Counted from the stretch's first letter, positions 51,757 to 61,450 are shown. The stretch is DNA of 64,000 nt from Paenibacillus physcomitrellae (GCF_002240225.1 NZ_CP022584.1:682001-746000); one strand, 5' to 3'. The notes: generated by a model not told the origin, from the letters alone. A program made the numbers and translations.

Positions 51757-54198
51757 TTGAAGCTGAGTCATTTTTACAAGGATGAGACCGGTGTGACGCT
51801 GGTTGGTGATGCTGGGCTCATGCATATTGCATTATCCGCCCCTGGAATTGCGAGAATTCGTTACACCCTGGATTCGCATTTTAGCGACAAGGAAAGTCTT
51901 ATGATCGAGCAGAGTCGGCCAATAAACAAGGTTCAGTGGACACTTTTGGATCAGACGGAGCATTTGGAGCTTTCCACCGATTTATTCGTAATCCGAATAA
52001 ACAAAGCTACTTGTGCCTTCAGTTACCTGGATAAACAGGGTAGGCTGCTGACGAAAGAGCCGGAAAGAGGGGGCAAGATGCTGGAGCGCATCGACGTTTA
52101 CCGGACGGCTTTTGATACTTCGGGCGGCTTGGAGAGTGATCGCGGCGCGGATGGTCTGAAGGTCCGGGCGGAGGGGATAAACCGCTATTTAGACAGGCAG
52201 GCCTACCACACCAAGCTGGAATTTGAGTGGCAGCCGGATGAAGCGCTGTACGGGCTTGGTTCCCATGAAGAGGGCATGCTGAATCTCCGGGGCAAACACC
52301 AATTTTTATATCAGCAAAATATGAAAGCGGTTGTTCCGGTCTTTCTCTCTACGAAGGGTTATGGCATTTTGATGGATTCTTACTCCTTGATGAGTTTTCA
52401 TGATGATGCCTTCGGCTCCTACTTATGGACCGATGTGGACGATGAGATGGACTATTATTTCATTTACGGACCGGAGTTCGATCAGATTGTAGAAGGGGTT
52501 CGTTATTTAACTGGCGGGGCACCTATGCTGCCGAGATGGTCATACGGCTACGTGCAATCGAAAGAGCGTTACGTTTCCCAGGAAGAGCTGATAGCAACCG
52601 TACAGGAGTACCGCGCGCGTGCGCTTCCTCTTGACTGTATTGTGCTGGATTGGCAGTCCTGGACGGGCGATCTGTGGGGCCAAAAGTCGCTGGATCCCCA
52701 GCGGTTTCCCTCTCCGGCGGAAATGATGCAAAAGCTCCATGAGCTTGATGCCAAACTAATGGTATCCATTTGGCCGATCATGAAGGATGGCGGTGATAAC
52801 CACCGGGAAATGAAGGAAAGGGGATACCTGCTCGGCAACCAGGCCACCTATGACGCTTTTCAGGAAGAGGCGCGCCGGCTGTATTGGCAGCAAACCCATG
52901 ACGGCCTGTTTATTCATGGGATAGATGCATGGTGGTGTGATTGTTCCGAGCCTTTTGAGGCGGACTGGAAGGGAGCCGTCAAACCGGAACCGGAGCAGCG
53001 GATGCTGATCAACTCGGAAGAAGCCAAACTCTACCTGGACCCCGAATATATCAACGCTTACTCCCTGCTGCATTCCAAAGGCATCTATGAAGGACAACGG
53101 TCCGTAACCTCCCGGAAACGGGTTGTGAACTTGACCCGGTCGGCTTATGCCGGACAGCACCGTTACGGCACGATAACATGGTCAGGAGATATTTCCGCGA
53201 ATTGGGAGACGTTCAGAAAGCAGATAGCGGAGGGATTGTCCTTTTGTGCAACCGGTTCGCCCTATTGGACCCTGGATATTGGAGCCTTCTTTGTGCACAA
53301 CAAACCGGAGCTATGGTTCTGGAAGGGGGATTATAACGGCGGAGCAGCCGATCTGGGGTACCGTGAGCTTTATATCCGCTGGTTCCAATACGGCGTTTTT
53401 CTTCCGATGTTCCGTTCCCATGGAACGGATACCCCAAGGGAGATTTGGCAATTCGGGGAGCCTGGCGAGCCCATGTACGACACCCTGGTAAAATATTTAA
53501 AACTCCGGTATAGACTGATGCCTTATATTTATTCGCTTGCAGGAGCGGTGGTCCAGCAGAATTACACCATGCTCCGGGCGCTTGCCTTTGATTTCCGCGA
53601 AGATGTAAGCGCACACAATATCGACGACGAGTTTATGTTTGGGCCGGCCTTCCTTGTTGCGCCCGTTACCCAAGCTATGTATTACGGTCCTGACTCCAAG
53701 GTTCTTGAAGGCACCCGGAAATCACGCAGCGTCTATCTTCCTGGCGGCAGCTGGTTCGATTACTGGACCGACGAATGTCTGGAGGGAGGACGAAGGGTGG
53801 AAGCCAAAGCGGATTTGCAGACTCTTCCTTTATTTGTCCGAGCAGGCTCGATTGTTCCGCTTGGACCGGACATTCAGTATGCGGATGAACGGCCGGCCTC
53901 TAATGCCGTCACGCGGCTGAAAGTGTACCCGGGCACAGATGCCGTTTTTACGCTATATGACGATGAGGGAGATAATTACGATTACGAAAACGGAGCTTTT
54001 ATGCAAATTGAACTGAGTTGGTCTGAAAAGGATCGAACGCTGACGATAGGGGACCGGCTTGGCCGCTATGACGGGATGCCGGAAACCTTGCAGTTTGCTG
54101 TAGAGATCGCCGGCCAGCCCGGAGCTTGTCTTGTCTCGTACCAAGGCAGCTCGCTCCTTGTCCGAGAAGGCGATCTGAATGAAAACGTTATTCTGTAG
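51757..54198 (+). CDS. GH31-family alpha-glycosidase (alpha-glucosidase/alpha-xylosidase type)
   Basis: The 813-residue enzyme has an N-terminal beta-sandwich (1-230) and the GH31 barrel, beginning PRWSYGYVQSKERYVSQEEL and LDCIVLDWQSWTGD. The nucleophile is Asp395 in DAWWCDCSEP and the acid/base Asp478 in WSGDISANW. A DUF5110-type C-terminal part follows (SIVPLGPDIQYAD, VYPGTDAVFTLYDDEGD). There is no signal peptide, so it acts on imported oligosaccharides. A TTG start is used, with GAAAGG 10 bases upstream. It heads a glycan locus with GH43 and GH36 genes. Specificity for alpha-xylose or alpha-glucose is not decided. Confidence 0.94.
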   Translation: MKLSHFYKDETGVTLVGDAGLMHIALSAPGIARIRYTLDSHFSDKESLMIEQSRPINKVQWTLLDQTEHLELSTDLFVIRINKATCAFSYLDKQGRLLTKEPERGGKMLERIDVYRTAFDTSGGLESDRGADGLKVRAEGINRYLDRQAYHTKLEFEWQPDEALYGLGSHEEGMLNLRGKHQFLYQQNMKAVVPVFLSTKGYGILMDSYSLMSFHDDAFGSYLWTDVDDEMDYYFIYGPEFDQIVEGVRYLTGGAPMLPRWSYGYVQSKERYVSQEELIATVQEYRARALPLDCIVLDWQSWTGDLWGQKSLDPQRFPSPAEMMQKLHELDAKLMVSIWPIMKDGGDNHREMKERGYLLGNQATYDAFQEEARRLYWQQTHDGLFIHGIDAWWCDCSEPFEADWKGAVKPEPEQRMLINSEEAKLYLDPEYINAYSLLHSKGIYEGQRSVTSRKRVVNLTRSAYAGQHRYGTITWSGDISANWETFRKQIAEGLSFCATGSPYWTLDIGAFFVHNKPELWFWKGDYNGGAADLGYRELYIRWFQYGVFLPMFRSHGTDTPREIWQFGEPGEPMYDTLVKYLKLRYRLMPYIYSLAGAVVQQNYTMLRALAFDFREDVSAHNIDDEFMFGPAFLVAPVTQAMYYGPDSKVLEGTRKSRSVYLPGGSWFDYWTDECLEGGRRVEAKADLQTLPLFVRAGSIVPLGPDIQYADERPASNAVTRLKVYPGTDAVFTLYDDEGDNYDYENGAFMQIELSWSEKDRTLTIGDRLGRYDGMPETLQFAVEIAGQPGACLVSYQGSSLLVREGDLNENVIL

Positions 54199-54268
54199 AA
54201 GAAGCAATAAACAAGAAGGAATGTAATCTGAATAAATGCCTATTTTTGTAGACGAGGGAGTGTCCTGC

Positions 54269-55693
54269 ATGAAAAAACAAGGATTCAATCCGTACCTGCC
54301 ATCCTGGGAATACGTCCCGGACGGCGAACCTTACGTGTTTAATGGCCGAGTTTATGTGTACGGCTCGCATGACCGCTTTAACGGACATGTCTTCTGTCTA
54401 AACGACTACGTCTGCTGGTCGGCGCCGGCGGACGATCTCGGAGACTGGAGATATGAAGGGGTAATCTATCGGAAAACGGATGACCCGCTTAATCCTGACG
54501 GCAGTATGTGTCTTTATGCTCCGGACGTTACAGCAGGCCCTGACGGACGGTATTATCTTTTTTATGTGCTGGATAAGGTGCCCGTTGTGTCTGTCGCTGT
54601 CTGCGATACCCCTGCCGGAAAATATGAATTCTACGGTTACGTTAAATACGCCGACGGCACCCGTCTTGGAGAAAGAGAAGGCGATGAGCCCCAATTCGAT
54701 CCGGGCGTGCTGACTGAAGGGCAGTACACTTATCTTTATACCGGCTTCTGTGCGGCTGGAGATCAATCGAGACATGGCGCGATGGCGACGGTGCTCGGAC
54801 CCGACATGCTGACGATTGTAGAAGAGCCTGTATTCGTTGCACCGAGTCAGCCCTATAGCGCAGGAAGCGGATTTGAGGGACATGAATTTTTTGAAGCCCC
54901 TTCTATCCGGAAAAGGGGAGATACCTACTATTTGGTTTATTCCTCTATCGTCATGCATGAATTATGTTATGCCACCAGCAAGTCTCCCACCCAAGGTTTT
55001 GAATATCAGGGCGTTATCGTAAGCAACTGTGATCTTCATATCGACGCCTATAAACCGGCTGACAAGCCGATGTATTACGGCGGCAATAATCATGGCAGCA
55101 TCGTTGAAATTAATGGAGCCTGGTATATCTTTTACCATAGGCATACCAACGGAGATGCTTTCAACCGGCAGGGGTGCATAGAACGAATTAGCTTTGAAGA
55201 CGACGGGACGATCCCTCAGGTTGAAATGACCTCCTGCGGACCGAATGGGGGAGCTCTTGAGGGACGCGGGGAGTACCCCGCCTACCTTGCCTGCAACCTC
55301 TTCACTAAAGACGAACAGCTGTATACCGGCGGATTCGGTGAAATCGGGGCCTGGCTGGACAGCCGCTTTCCGAAGATTACCCAGGATGGCAGGGATGGAG
55401 ACGAGGAAACAGGCTACATTGCGAATATGACGGATTCGGCTACGGCCGGCTTTAAATATTTCAACTGCCAGGGAATAAGTAAGGTCAGGATCAAGGTACG
55501 GGGGTATTGCAGCGGAGCCTTCGAGGTCAAAACGAAGTGGGACGGGGCTGCCTTGGGAACGATTCCGGTTCATTTCACCAATGTTTGGAAGGAATATGCG
55601 GCAGACATTTCCGTGCCGGACGGCACACAGGCTTTGTATTTCACTTATAAGGGTGCGGGAAGCGCAAGCTTGGCCTCTTTTACATTGGAATAA
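54269..55693 (+). CDS. GH43-family glycosidase with C-terminal CBM6-like domain
   Basis: The 474-residue product starts MKKQGFNPYLPSWEYVPDGEPYVFNGRVYVYGSHDRF, the first blade of a five-bladed GH43 propeller with the catalytic base region. It continues with CLYAPDVTAGPDGRYYLFY, a FDPGVL segment and GHEFFEAPSIRKRGDTYYLVYSS, which carries the acid Glu. Residues about 350-474 look like a CBM6-type jelly roll. AGGGAG (54255-54260) supports ATG 54269 over an upstream in-frame ATG. It likely acts on beta-xylosides or alpha-L-arabinofuranosides and is intracellular (no signal peptide). Confidence 0.93.
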   Translation: MKKQGFNPYLPSWEYVPDGEPYVFNGRVYVYGSHDRFNGHVFCLNDYVCWSAPADDLGDWRYEGVIYRKTDDPLNPDGSMCLYAPDVTAGPDGRYYLFYVLDKVPVVSVAVCDTPAGKYEFYGYVKYADGTRLGEREGDEPQFDPGVLTEGQYTYLYTGFCAAGDQSRHGAMATVLGPDMLTIVEEPVFVAPSQPYSAGSGFEGHEFFEAPSIRKRGDTYYLVYSSIVMHELCYATSKSPTQGFEYQGVIVSNCDLHIDAYKPADKPMYYGGNNHGSIVEINGAWYIFYHRHTNGDAFNRQGCIERISFEDDGTIPQVEMTSCGPNGGALEGRGEYPAYLACNLFTKDEQLYTGGFGEIGAWLDSRFPKITQDGRDGDEETGYIANMTDSATAGFKYFNCQGISKVRIKVRGYCSGAFEVKTKWDGAALGTIPVHFTNVWKEYAADISVPDGTQALYFTYKGAGSASLASFTLE

Positions 55694-55726
55694 AAAAAAG
55701 CTGGTGTGACATTCTGCATGAAGATG

Positions 55727-55761
55727 AAGCAGCTCCGGAGCACTCTGGAGCTGCTTTTTTA
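55727..55761 (+). terminator. Intrinsic terminator after the GH43 gene
   Basis: AAGCAGCTCCGGAG pairs with CTCTGGAGCTGCTT (one G-T pair), followed by T residues. Confidence 0.9.
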
Positions 55762-55802
55762 TGTAGAAGCCCTTTGGAGCAGGACAAGCCTATCTTAAAT
55801 TT

Positions 55803-55833
55803 TGATAACGCTTTCTTAAGAATGTGGCCTTAC
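55803..55833 (+). repeat. 31-bp duplicated regulatory element, copy 1 (contains cre-like box)
   Basis: Starting at TGATAACGCTTTCT (13 of 14 matches to the cre consensus) and running on as TAAGAATGTGGCCTTAC, this element is 27/31 identical, without gaps, to 59617-59647. It lies 49 bases before the permease start. Confidence 0.75.
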
Positions 55834-55881
55834 TTCGTCTGCCTCCTCCGGGATAGACTAGAATTAAAAGGAGGAGCGCTT

Positions 55882-56868
55882 ATGGAGATAAATACACAAT
55901 ATTCAACCCTCCCCGCTTCCAAAGCGGGAAAACGTACTTCTTTATGGAAGCGTTTCAAAAAACAAAAGGTACTGCATCTATTTGTCGGGCTCGGCATGAT
56001 TTTTCTGCTGATTTTCTCCTACACGCCGATGTTCGGTATCCTGATGGCTTTTAAAGATTACACCATTTCGGATGGAATTAAGGGAATTTTCACAAGCGAA
56101 TGGGTCGGACTCAAATATTTCGATGAATTTATTCATGATTATCAGTTCGGAAATATTGTCCGAAATACGCTGGTTTTAAGCTTCTTAAAGGTGATTTTTG
56201 CTTTTCCGGCCCCAATCCTTCTTGCCATCATGCTGAACGAAGTGAAAAATAGGGGGTTCAAACGTTTCGTCCAGACAATCAGCTACCTGCCTCATTTTAT
56301 TTCATGGGTGGTTGTGGTGGGCGTCTCATATGCTTTCCTGTCAGCGGATGTAGGCATGATCAACAGAGCTTTGATGGAATTGGGCCTAATCGACAAGCCG
56401 CTAAATGTATTAACGAGCCCCAACTACTTCTGGGGGTTTGCTGTGGGCAGCGCCATCTGGAAGGAGATGGGCTGGTGGACCATCATTTTCCTGGCGGCGA
56501 TTACGGGGATCAACCCGTCGCTTTATGAGGCTGCCGAGATGGATGGTGCGGGGAGACTGGCAAGGATCCGCCATATCACTTTTCCCGGAATGAAAGGGAC
56601 AATAGTGGTTGTCCTCGTTCTGACGATCGGCAGTATCCTTGGCGGAGGACTGGTCGGTTCCAATTTTGAGCAGGCTTATTTGTTTGGCAACAGCATCAAC
56701 AACCCCACATCAGAGATTGTTCAAACCTATGCTTTTAAAGTCGGTTTAAGCGACGGACGTTTCTCTTATGCGGCGGCTATCGATTTAATTCAGTCCGTGA
56801 TTTCCGTAATACTGATATTTTCCAGCAATTACATCGCCAAACGGGTGTCCGGTTCAAGCTTATTCTAG
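55882..56868 (+). CDS. ABC transporter permease, LplB type, second glycan importer
   Basis: The 328-residue product has a cytoplasmic basic N-terminus, about six helices (MIFLLIFSYTPMFGILMAFKDYTI first) and the EAA loop ITGINPSLYEAAEMDGAGRLARIRHITFPGM. AAAGGAGGAG is 7 bases before ATG 55882. It is preceded by the 31-bp element and followed, 15 bases on, by the partner permease. It is paralogous to the permease at 34598. No ATPase is encoded here either. Confidence 0.94.
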   Translation: MEINTQYSTLPASKAGKRTSLWKRFKKQKVLHLFVGLGMIFLLIFSYTPMFGILMAFKDYTISDGIKGIFTSEWVGLKYFDEFIHDYQFGNIVRNTLVLSFLKVIFAFPAPILLAIMLNEVKNRGFKRFVQTISYLPHFISWVVVVGVSYAFLSADVGMINRALMELGLIDKPLNVLTSPNYFWGFAVGSAIWKEMGWWTIIFLAAITGINPSLYEAAEMDGAGRLARIRHITFPGMKGTIVVVLVLTIGSILGGGLVGSNFEQAYLFGNSINNPTSEIVQTYAFKVGLSDGRFSYAAAIDLIQSVISVILIFSSNYIAKRVSGSSLF

Positions 56869-56883
56869 AAGGGAGGCGCAGAC

Positions 56884-57765
56884 ATGCTAAAAACTCAGAA
56901 ACAAAAAGACATTCTTTTCGACAGTTTCATTTATGTGGCCTTGTTTATCATCATGCTAACTATGTTGTACCCGTTCTATTATGTTCTGATCGCCTCTTTC
57001 AACAAAGGAACTGACACTCTGCTGGGAGGCGTTTACCTTTGGCCGAGAAATGTAACCTTAGAGAACTATAAAATTTTCCTCGCAGATACGAAGTGGCTAA
57101 GCGCTTTTATCGTAACAGTTGCACGAACCGTATTGGGAACCCTGTTAGGTCTTCTGTTAACCAGTCTGGTCGCTTACGCACTTTCGCACCGGGACCTTTT
57201 GTTCAGCAAAACGTATTTTACAATCATCATTTTTGCTATGTATTTTTCCGGCGGCCTGATTCCTTATTACGTAGTTCTACGTTCGATCGGTCTGCTGAAT
57301 TCGTTTGCCGTTTATATTGTTCCGAGTATGCTCAACACCTTTTTTCTGCTGATTGCCATTTCCTTTTTCAGAGAAATACCGGGTGAACTTAAAGAATCCG
57401 CCCACATGGACGGGGCTGGTGAACTTGTCATCTTTTTCAAAATTATACTGCCGGTTTCAACGCCGGTGCTGGCCACGATGGCCCTGTTTATGGGCGTAGG
57501 ACAATGGAACTCCTGGCTGGATTCCGCTTATTTCGTACAGTCCGACAGCCTTCGCACCCTTACTTTCCGCATGATGGAAGTGATCAACCAGAGCAATGCG
57601 CCCATGGATTCCCTAGCTGTTGCCAATCGGCCTACTTCGGGAGTCACAAGCTTTTCGCTGCAGGTTACCTCGATGGTGGTTTCCATTGTGCCGATTATTT
57701 GCGTGTACCCTTTCCTGCAGAAGTATTTTGTGCACGGCATCATGCTCGGCTCCGTTAAAGGCTAA
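56884..57765 (+). CDS. ABC transporter permease, LplC type, second glycan importer
   Basis: The 293-residue product has about six helices, the EAA loop FFREIPGELKESAHMDGAGELVIFFKIILPVSTPVLATM and the conserved end YPFLQKYFVHGIMLGSVKG. GGGAGG precedes the ATG. It pairs with the previous gene and, presumably, with the lipoprotein at 59824. Confidence 0.94.
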   Translation: MLKTQKQKDILFDSFIYVALFIIMLTMLYPFYYVLIASFNKGTDTLLGGVYLWPRNVTLENYKIFLADTKWLSAFIVTVARTVLGTLLGLLLTSLVAYALSHRDLLFSKTYFTIIIFAMYFSGGLIPYYVVLRSIGLLNSFAVYIVPSMLNTFFLLIAISFFREIPGELKESAHMDGAGELVIFFKIILPVSTPVLATMALFMGVGQWNSWLDSAYFVQSDSLRTLTFRMMEVINQSNAPMDSLAVANRPTSGVTSFSLQVTSMVVSIVPIICVYPFLQKYFVHGIMLGSVKG

Positions 57766-57840
57766 GCCCAAAGATACTACTGAACCTTGCCGGCTTATGG
57801 TATTTTAAAGAGAACTATGCGGCGCAGGGGGTCTCAAACC

Positions 57841-59601
57841 ATGAGCATCGTCAGGAAGATCATTTTGGGGTATGTAATTTTAATTTTTATACCGGTCGTT
57901 ACGTTCGGCTATTATTACTACGTGCAAATCTACGGAAATCTTACCCAACAGCTGGTTGAAAGCCGGCAAAAAATCCTGGAGCAAGCCTATTCCAACATGA
58001 AAGCGGATCTTGTCCGGATCAGTTCGATTCAGCGTTATTTGCAATATAACCCTTATGTAACGGATTATTTGGGAGGGCTTTATACTTCGGATTCGGAAAG
58101 CATCTATGCTTACAACCGTTATATTAGTCCGATTATCTCTCATTCGCTGTTTAACAACACTGAGGTTGAGTCGTTTAAAATCTATAAAACGAAACAGCAG
58201 ACTTTGCCGATCACCGACCGCTTTCTGGATATTTCAACACTTTCTCCGAATATAAAAAAGATCGCGAATGGGCTGAAGCCCGGCCAGGGTATCTGGATGA
58301 TGACCGATTATGGGACGTCTCCGCCGCCGCTTGTGTTCTACCAGAATCTTTATAACCCGGACTTTACCGAAATAATTGGTCTTCTTGAACTCCGGATCAA
58401 CAGTGATCTGATAAGCAGATTTTACAAGGCTACAGGGAGCGGGGATAACTGGAACGCCCTTCTGCTGCCGAAGAAGCAAGGCGTGGAGAGAGCTATTCAA
58501 GAGTCCGGTCTCCAAGTGGATGAACTTACCAGGAAACAGCTGAGCGATGAAGAGGGGAAATCCTATTTCATTAACCGAAACACCATTGTAAACCAGCTGA
58601 ATGTCGAGGAGCTTGGCGCACGGATCGTCGTTATCGGCAGCGTGGATGAAGTATTCCATTCGGTTAAACGAAAAGGAATCATTATGATTACCATGATCGT
58701 GATCCTGCTGCTCTCGATGTCCTATGCTTATTATGCTTTTGCCTCAACATTGGCTAAACGGCTTCTCCGGCTGGCCCGGCATATGCGCAACTTGAATGAT
58801 AACAACATGAAGCAGTACATCAGCAAACATGATAAAGTGGGCCGGCAGGATGAAATCAGCTTTTTAACCAGCACTTATAATTCCATGATTCAACGCATGG
58901 ACGAATTGATCAACAACGTACACCGTGCCGAGCTGAGGAATAAAGAAGCTGCATATAAAGTGCTGCAGGCACAAATTAAACCACATTTTCTCTATAACAC
59001 ATTAGAGACCATCCGAATGCTTGCCGAATCAAACAATGATAAAGAAGTGGCCGATATTTCTTATTGGTTCGGGAAGCTGATGCGCTACAGTTTGTCTTCC
59101 AAAGAGGATCAAACCGTTCTTGCCCGCGAAATTGAAACCGTAATTTTATACCTCAATATTCACAAGATGCGGCTGCAGGACAGGCTTTCCATTGAAATTG
59201 ACATTCAGGTGGATGCAGAGCAGGTTTCATGCCCGCGTTTCATCCTCCAGCCTTTGGTCGAAAACAGTATCGTCCACGGGGCATCCTCGACCCTGCGGCC
59301 GGTTCAGATCAAACTGCAGGCAACCGAGAAGGCGGATGAGATCCTCATCCATATTTCAGACAGTGGAATGGGAATCCCTGAAGACAAACTGCATGCTCTT
59401 CGATCAAGGTTATCCGGCGCGAACGAATCTGTTCTTCCGATAGATGAGATGGAAGGGGGCGTAGGCCTGTACAACGTCAGCGAAAGAATCAAATCTTTTT
59501 ATGGAGAGGGCTCCGACTTGATCCTGGATAGCATTCAGGGCAGCGGGACTTGTCTTACCCTCGTTATCCCTAAAAAGCTGGAGAATCGCAGCGGCAGTTA
59601 A
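57841..59601 (+). CDS. YesM-type sensor histidine kinase, second system
   Basis: The 586-residue kinase has TM1 (MSIVRKIILGYVILIFIPVVTFGYYYY), an extracellular sensor (about 35-275), TM2 (about 280-300), HAMP, phospho-accepting His382 in QAQIKPHFLYNTLE, and an HATPase with LVENSIVHG and DSGMGIPED. AGGGGG is about 10 bases before ATG 57841; ATG 57817 in frame is an alternative. Unlike the first system, the kinase and regulator genes are separated, here by the lipoprotein gene. It likely phosphorylates the response regulator at 61511. Confidence 0.94.
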   Translation: MSIVRKIILGYVILIFIPVVTFGYYYYVQIYGNLTQQLVESRQKILEQAYSNMKADLVRISSIQRYLQYNPYVTDYLGGLYTSDSESIYAYNRYISPIISHSLFNNTEVESFKIYKTKQQTLPITDRFLDISTLSPNIKKIANGLKPGQGIWMMTDYGTSPPPLVFYQNLYNPDFTEIIGLLELRINSDLISRFYKATGSGDNWNALLLPKKQGVERAIQESGLQVDELTRKQLSDEEGKSYFINRNTIVNQLNVEELGARIVVIGSVDEVFHSVKRKGIIMITMIVILLLSMSYAYYAFASTLAKRLLRLARHMRNLNDNNMKQYISKHDKVGRQDEISFLTSTYNSMIQRMDELINNVHRAELRNKEAAYKVLQAQIKPHFLYNTLETIRMLAESNNDKEVADISYWFGKLMRYSLSSKEDQTVLAREIETVILYLNIHKMRLQDRLSIEIDIQVDAEQVSCPRFILQPLVENSIVHGASSTLRPVQIKLQATEKADEILIHISDSGMGIPEDKLHALRSRLSGANESVLPIDEMEGGVGLYNVSERIKSFYGEGSDLILDSIQGSGTCLTLVIPKKLENRSGS

Positions 59602-59616
59602 AAACTCCTTAAAAAA

Positions 59617-59647
59617 TGACAACGCTTTCTTAAGGATGTTGGCTTAC
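59617..59647 (+). repeat. 31-bp duplicated regulatory element, copy 2 (contains cre-like box)
   Basis: TGACAACGCTTTCT (13 of 14 cre matches) followed by TAAGGATGTTGGCTTAC. It is 27/31 identical to 55803-55833. It starts 15 bases after the kinase stop and 207 bases before the lipoprotein start. Confidence 0.75.
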
Positions 59648-59737
59648 CTTACTCCTTCGCCGCAGATTAAACTTAAGACATAACCGAACCGGCCGCATAC
59701 AGATCCAGCAACCGGTAGAATCGAAGCTTTGTTATCT

Positions 59738-59751
59738 TGTAAGCGGTTTAA
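59738..59751 (+). promoter_or_regulatory. Candidate cre site before the solute-binding protein gene
   Basis: TGTAAGCGGTTTAA matches 13 of 14 positions of TGWNANCGNTNWCA. It is 73 bases upstream of the lipoprotein start, consistent with CcpA repression of a sugar importer. Confidence 0.55.
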
Positions 59752-59777
59752 CGATGGGGCTGCTCATCACTAACCTA

Positions 59778-59800
59778 ATATTAAAGCGCTGCTTTAATAT
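59778..59800. promoter_or_regulatory. Perfect inverted repeat upstream of the lipoprotein gene
   Basis: ATATTAAAGC (59778-59787), GCT, GCTTTAATAT (59791-59800): 10-bp arms. A-rich rather than T-rich sequence follows, so it is not a normal terminator for plus-strand transcripts. It ends 13 bases before the ribosome binding site; it may be an operator, or an mRNA hairpin that affects stability or initiation. Confidence 0.5.
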
Positions 59801-59823
59801 AAAAAACATACAGGAGGGGCTAT

Positions 59824-61404
59824 ATGAAAAAGAATAAGGGGAAGAAGAAAACACTGCTTCTGTCGCTTAGCCTAGTTATGCTAACCGCTTTATTGTCTGC
59901 CTGCGGCAGCAGCAGCAATAACAACGCTGACCAGAGTCCAGGAGCGGGGGCTGAAAGTAAGTCTCCAGCTGATAACGGGGGAGTCAAGGAACTTTCATTA
60001 TTCATCGATGCCTCCTGGTACCCGGTCAAGGAATGGAAAGGGCCGGTTGCCGAGAAGATTACGGAAAAAACGGGCGTGAAGCTTAAAGTAACCGTGGCTA
60101 CAGATGATAAACAGCTTCCTTTAATGATTTCTTCCGGCGACTTGCCGGACCTGGTGTTCACCTATTCGAATATTGACCGCATGTCCGATTCCAAGCTGTC
60201 TTATCCCTGGAACGAACTGATTGAGAAATATGCGCCTGATTTTAAAATAGACGATACAAGAAAAGCGATTCACACGATGGATGACGGCAATTTCTATACC
60301 ATCCGGAACTCGTTTGCGACGCAGGAAGAAATGGACAAAAATAAATACGCGATCGGCAGCGACGGGAATCCCGGTATAGCCGTAAGGGAAGATATCCTGA
60401 AAGAATTAGGCAATCCGCCGATTCAATCGGTCGAAGATTTCGTAAAGGTATTAGGCATGGTTAAAGAGAAATACCCGGATATGATTCCTCTGATCATGGA
60501 TAAGGATTGGATCGAGCAATATTTTATGCAGCAGTTCGGTGTAGAAGCGCTCATCGACGGCTGGTATGAACGCGACGGAAAAATCGATTACGCCATTAGA
60601 CAGCCTGAGATGCTGGATTTCTTCAAGTTTATGAACAGCCTTTACCGCAACGGGTACATTCTGGGCGAAAACTTTGCGTACACCAACGATCAGATCGACG
60701 ATCAATATGCATTAAGCGGAAAAGCGTTTGCTCACAGCCATACTGTCATTGTGGCGGATATGGATAACATTAAAGCCAAAAACGACGGAAAACCTTACAC
60801 GTTCAAAATGCTGCCGAGCGTCTTGTCGAAAGATGCCAAGATCGTCAGCTCGGGTGTAGGCTTTGCGGGTACGTTTATTACTAAGAAAAATAAGGATCCT
60901 GAAGCATCGATCAAATTCCTCCAATACCTGGCCAGCGATGAAGGCAAAAAACTAACCATGTTTGGTGTTGAAGGCGAGCATTGGACATGGAATGACAAGG
61001 GATATCCGGACTTGAAATACTCCCCATCCGATGCCGATTTCATCAACAACAACGGGATCAAGTGGTGGTATTTGTATAATGACGGAGTCATGGAAGGACT
61101 GCAGAATTATGTGCCGGGAACCCAGAAGACAGAGGCTTTAATGGAAAGAAAAGCTATAACCGTCTACAAACCGGAAATAGGTCTGATCCAAACGCAGCCT
61201 GATTCCGAGGAGAAAACAATTAAAACTAAGATTGACGAAATGATTAAAAATGAAAAAGTAAAAATATACTTGGCGAAATCAGAAGAAGAGGCTGTAGCCA
61301 ATTATGAAACCATGATTAAAAATGCGGAGAAAATGGGACTCCAGCGTCTTGTAGATTGGGCAAACGGGGTTTATCAGAAGAAGAAAGAGCTGTTTGTTAA
61401 ATAA
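59824..61404 (+). CDS. Extracellular solute-binding lipoprotein of the second ABC importer
   Basis: The 526-residue lipoprotein has a basic N-terminus, hydrophobic core and lipobox LLSAC (lipidated Cys27), then a Ser/Asn linker and a substrate-binding fold (WKGPVAEKITEKTGVKLKV, LPLMISSGDLPDLVFTYSN, PWNELIEKYAPDF). CAGGAGGGG is 6 bases before the ATG. Its own upstream region holds the 31-bp element, a cre-like box and an inverted repeat, implying strong separate regulation, as is usual for binding proteins, which are made in excess over permeases. Confidence 0.94.
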   Translation: MKKNKGKKKTLLLSLSLVMLTALLSACGSSSNNNADQSPGAGAESKSPADNGGVKELSLFIDASWYPVKEWKGPVAEKITEKTGVKLKVTVATDDKQLPLMISSGDLPDLVFTYSNIDRMSDSKLSYPWNELIEKYAPDFKIDDTRKAIHTMDDGNFYTIRNSFATQEEMDKNKYAIGSDGNPGIAVREDILKELGNPPIQSVEDFVKVLGMVKEKYPDMIPLIMDKDWIEQYFMQQFGVEALIDGWYERDGKIDYAIRQPEMLDFFKFMNSLYRNGYILGENFAYTNDQIDDQYALSGKAFAHSHTVIVADMDNIKAKNDGKPYTFKMLPSVLSKDAKIVSSGVGFAGTFITKKNKDPEASIKFLQYLASDEGKKLTMFGVEGEHWTWNDKGYPDLKYSPSDADFINNNGIKWWYLYNDGVMEGLQNYVPGTQKTEALMERKAITVYKPEIGLIQTQPDSEEKTIKTKIDEMIKNEKVKIYLAKSEEEAVANYETMIKNAEKMGLQRLVDWANGVYQKKKELFVK

Positions 61405-61410
61405 ACGAAC

Positions 61411-61450
61411 AAGTTCGGTAGGGGCAGCGGCGTCCCTATCGAACTTTATT
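61411..61450 (+). terminator. Hairpin between lipoprotein and response regulator genes
   Basis: AAGTTCGGTAGGG pairs with CCCTATCGAACTT (one G-T pair), followed by TATT. It is probably a partial terminator or mRNA-stabilising hairpin that gives more lipoprotein than regulator. Confidence 0.65.
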
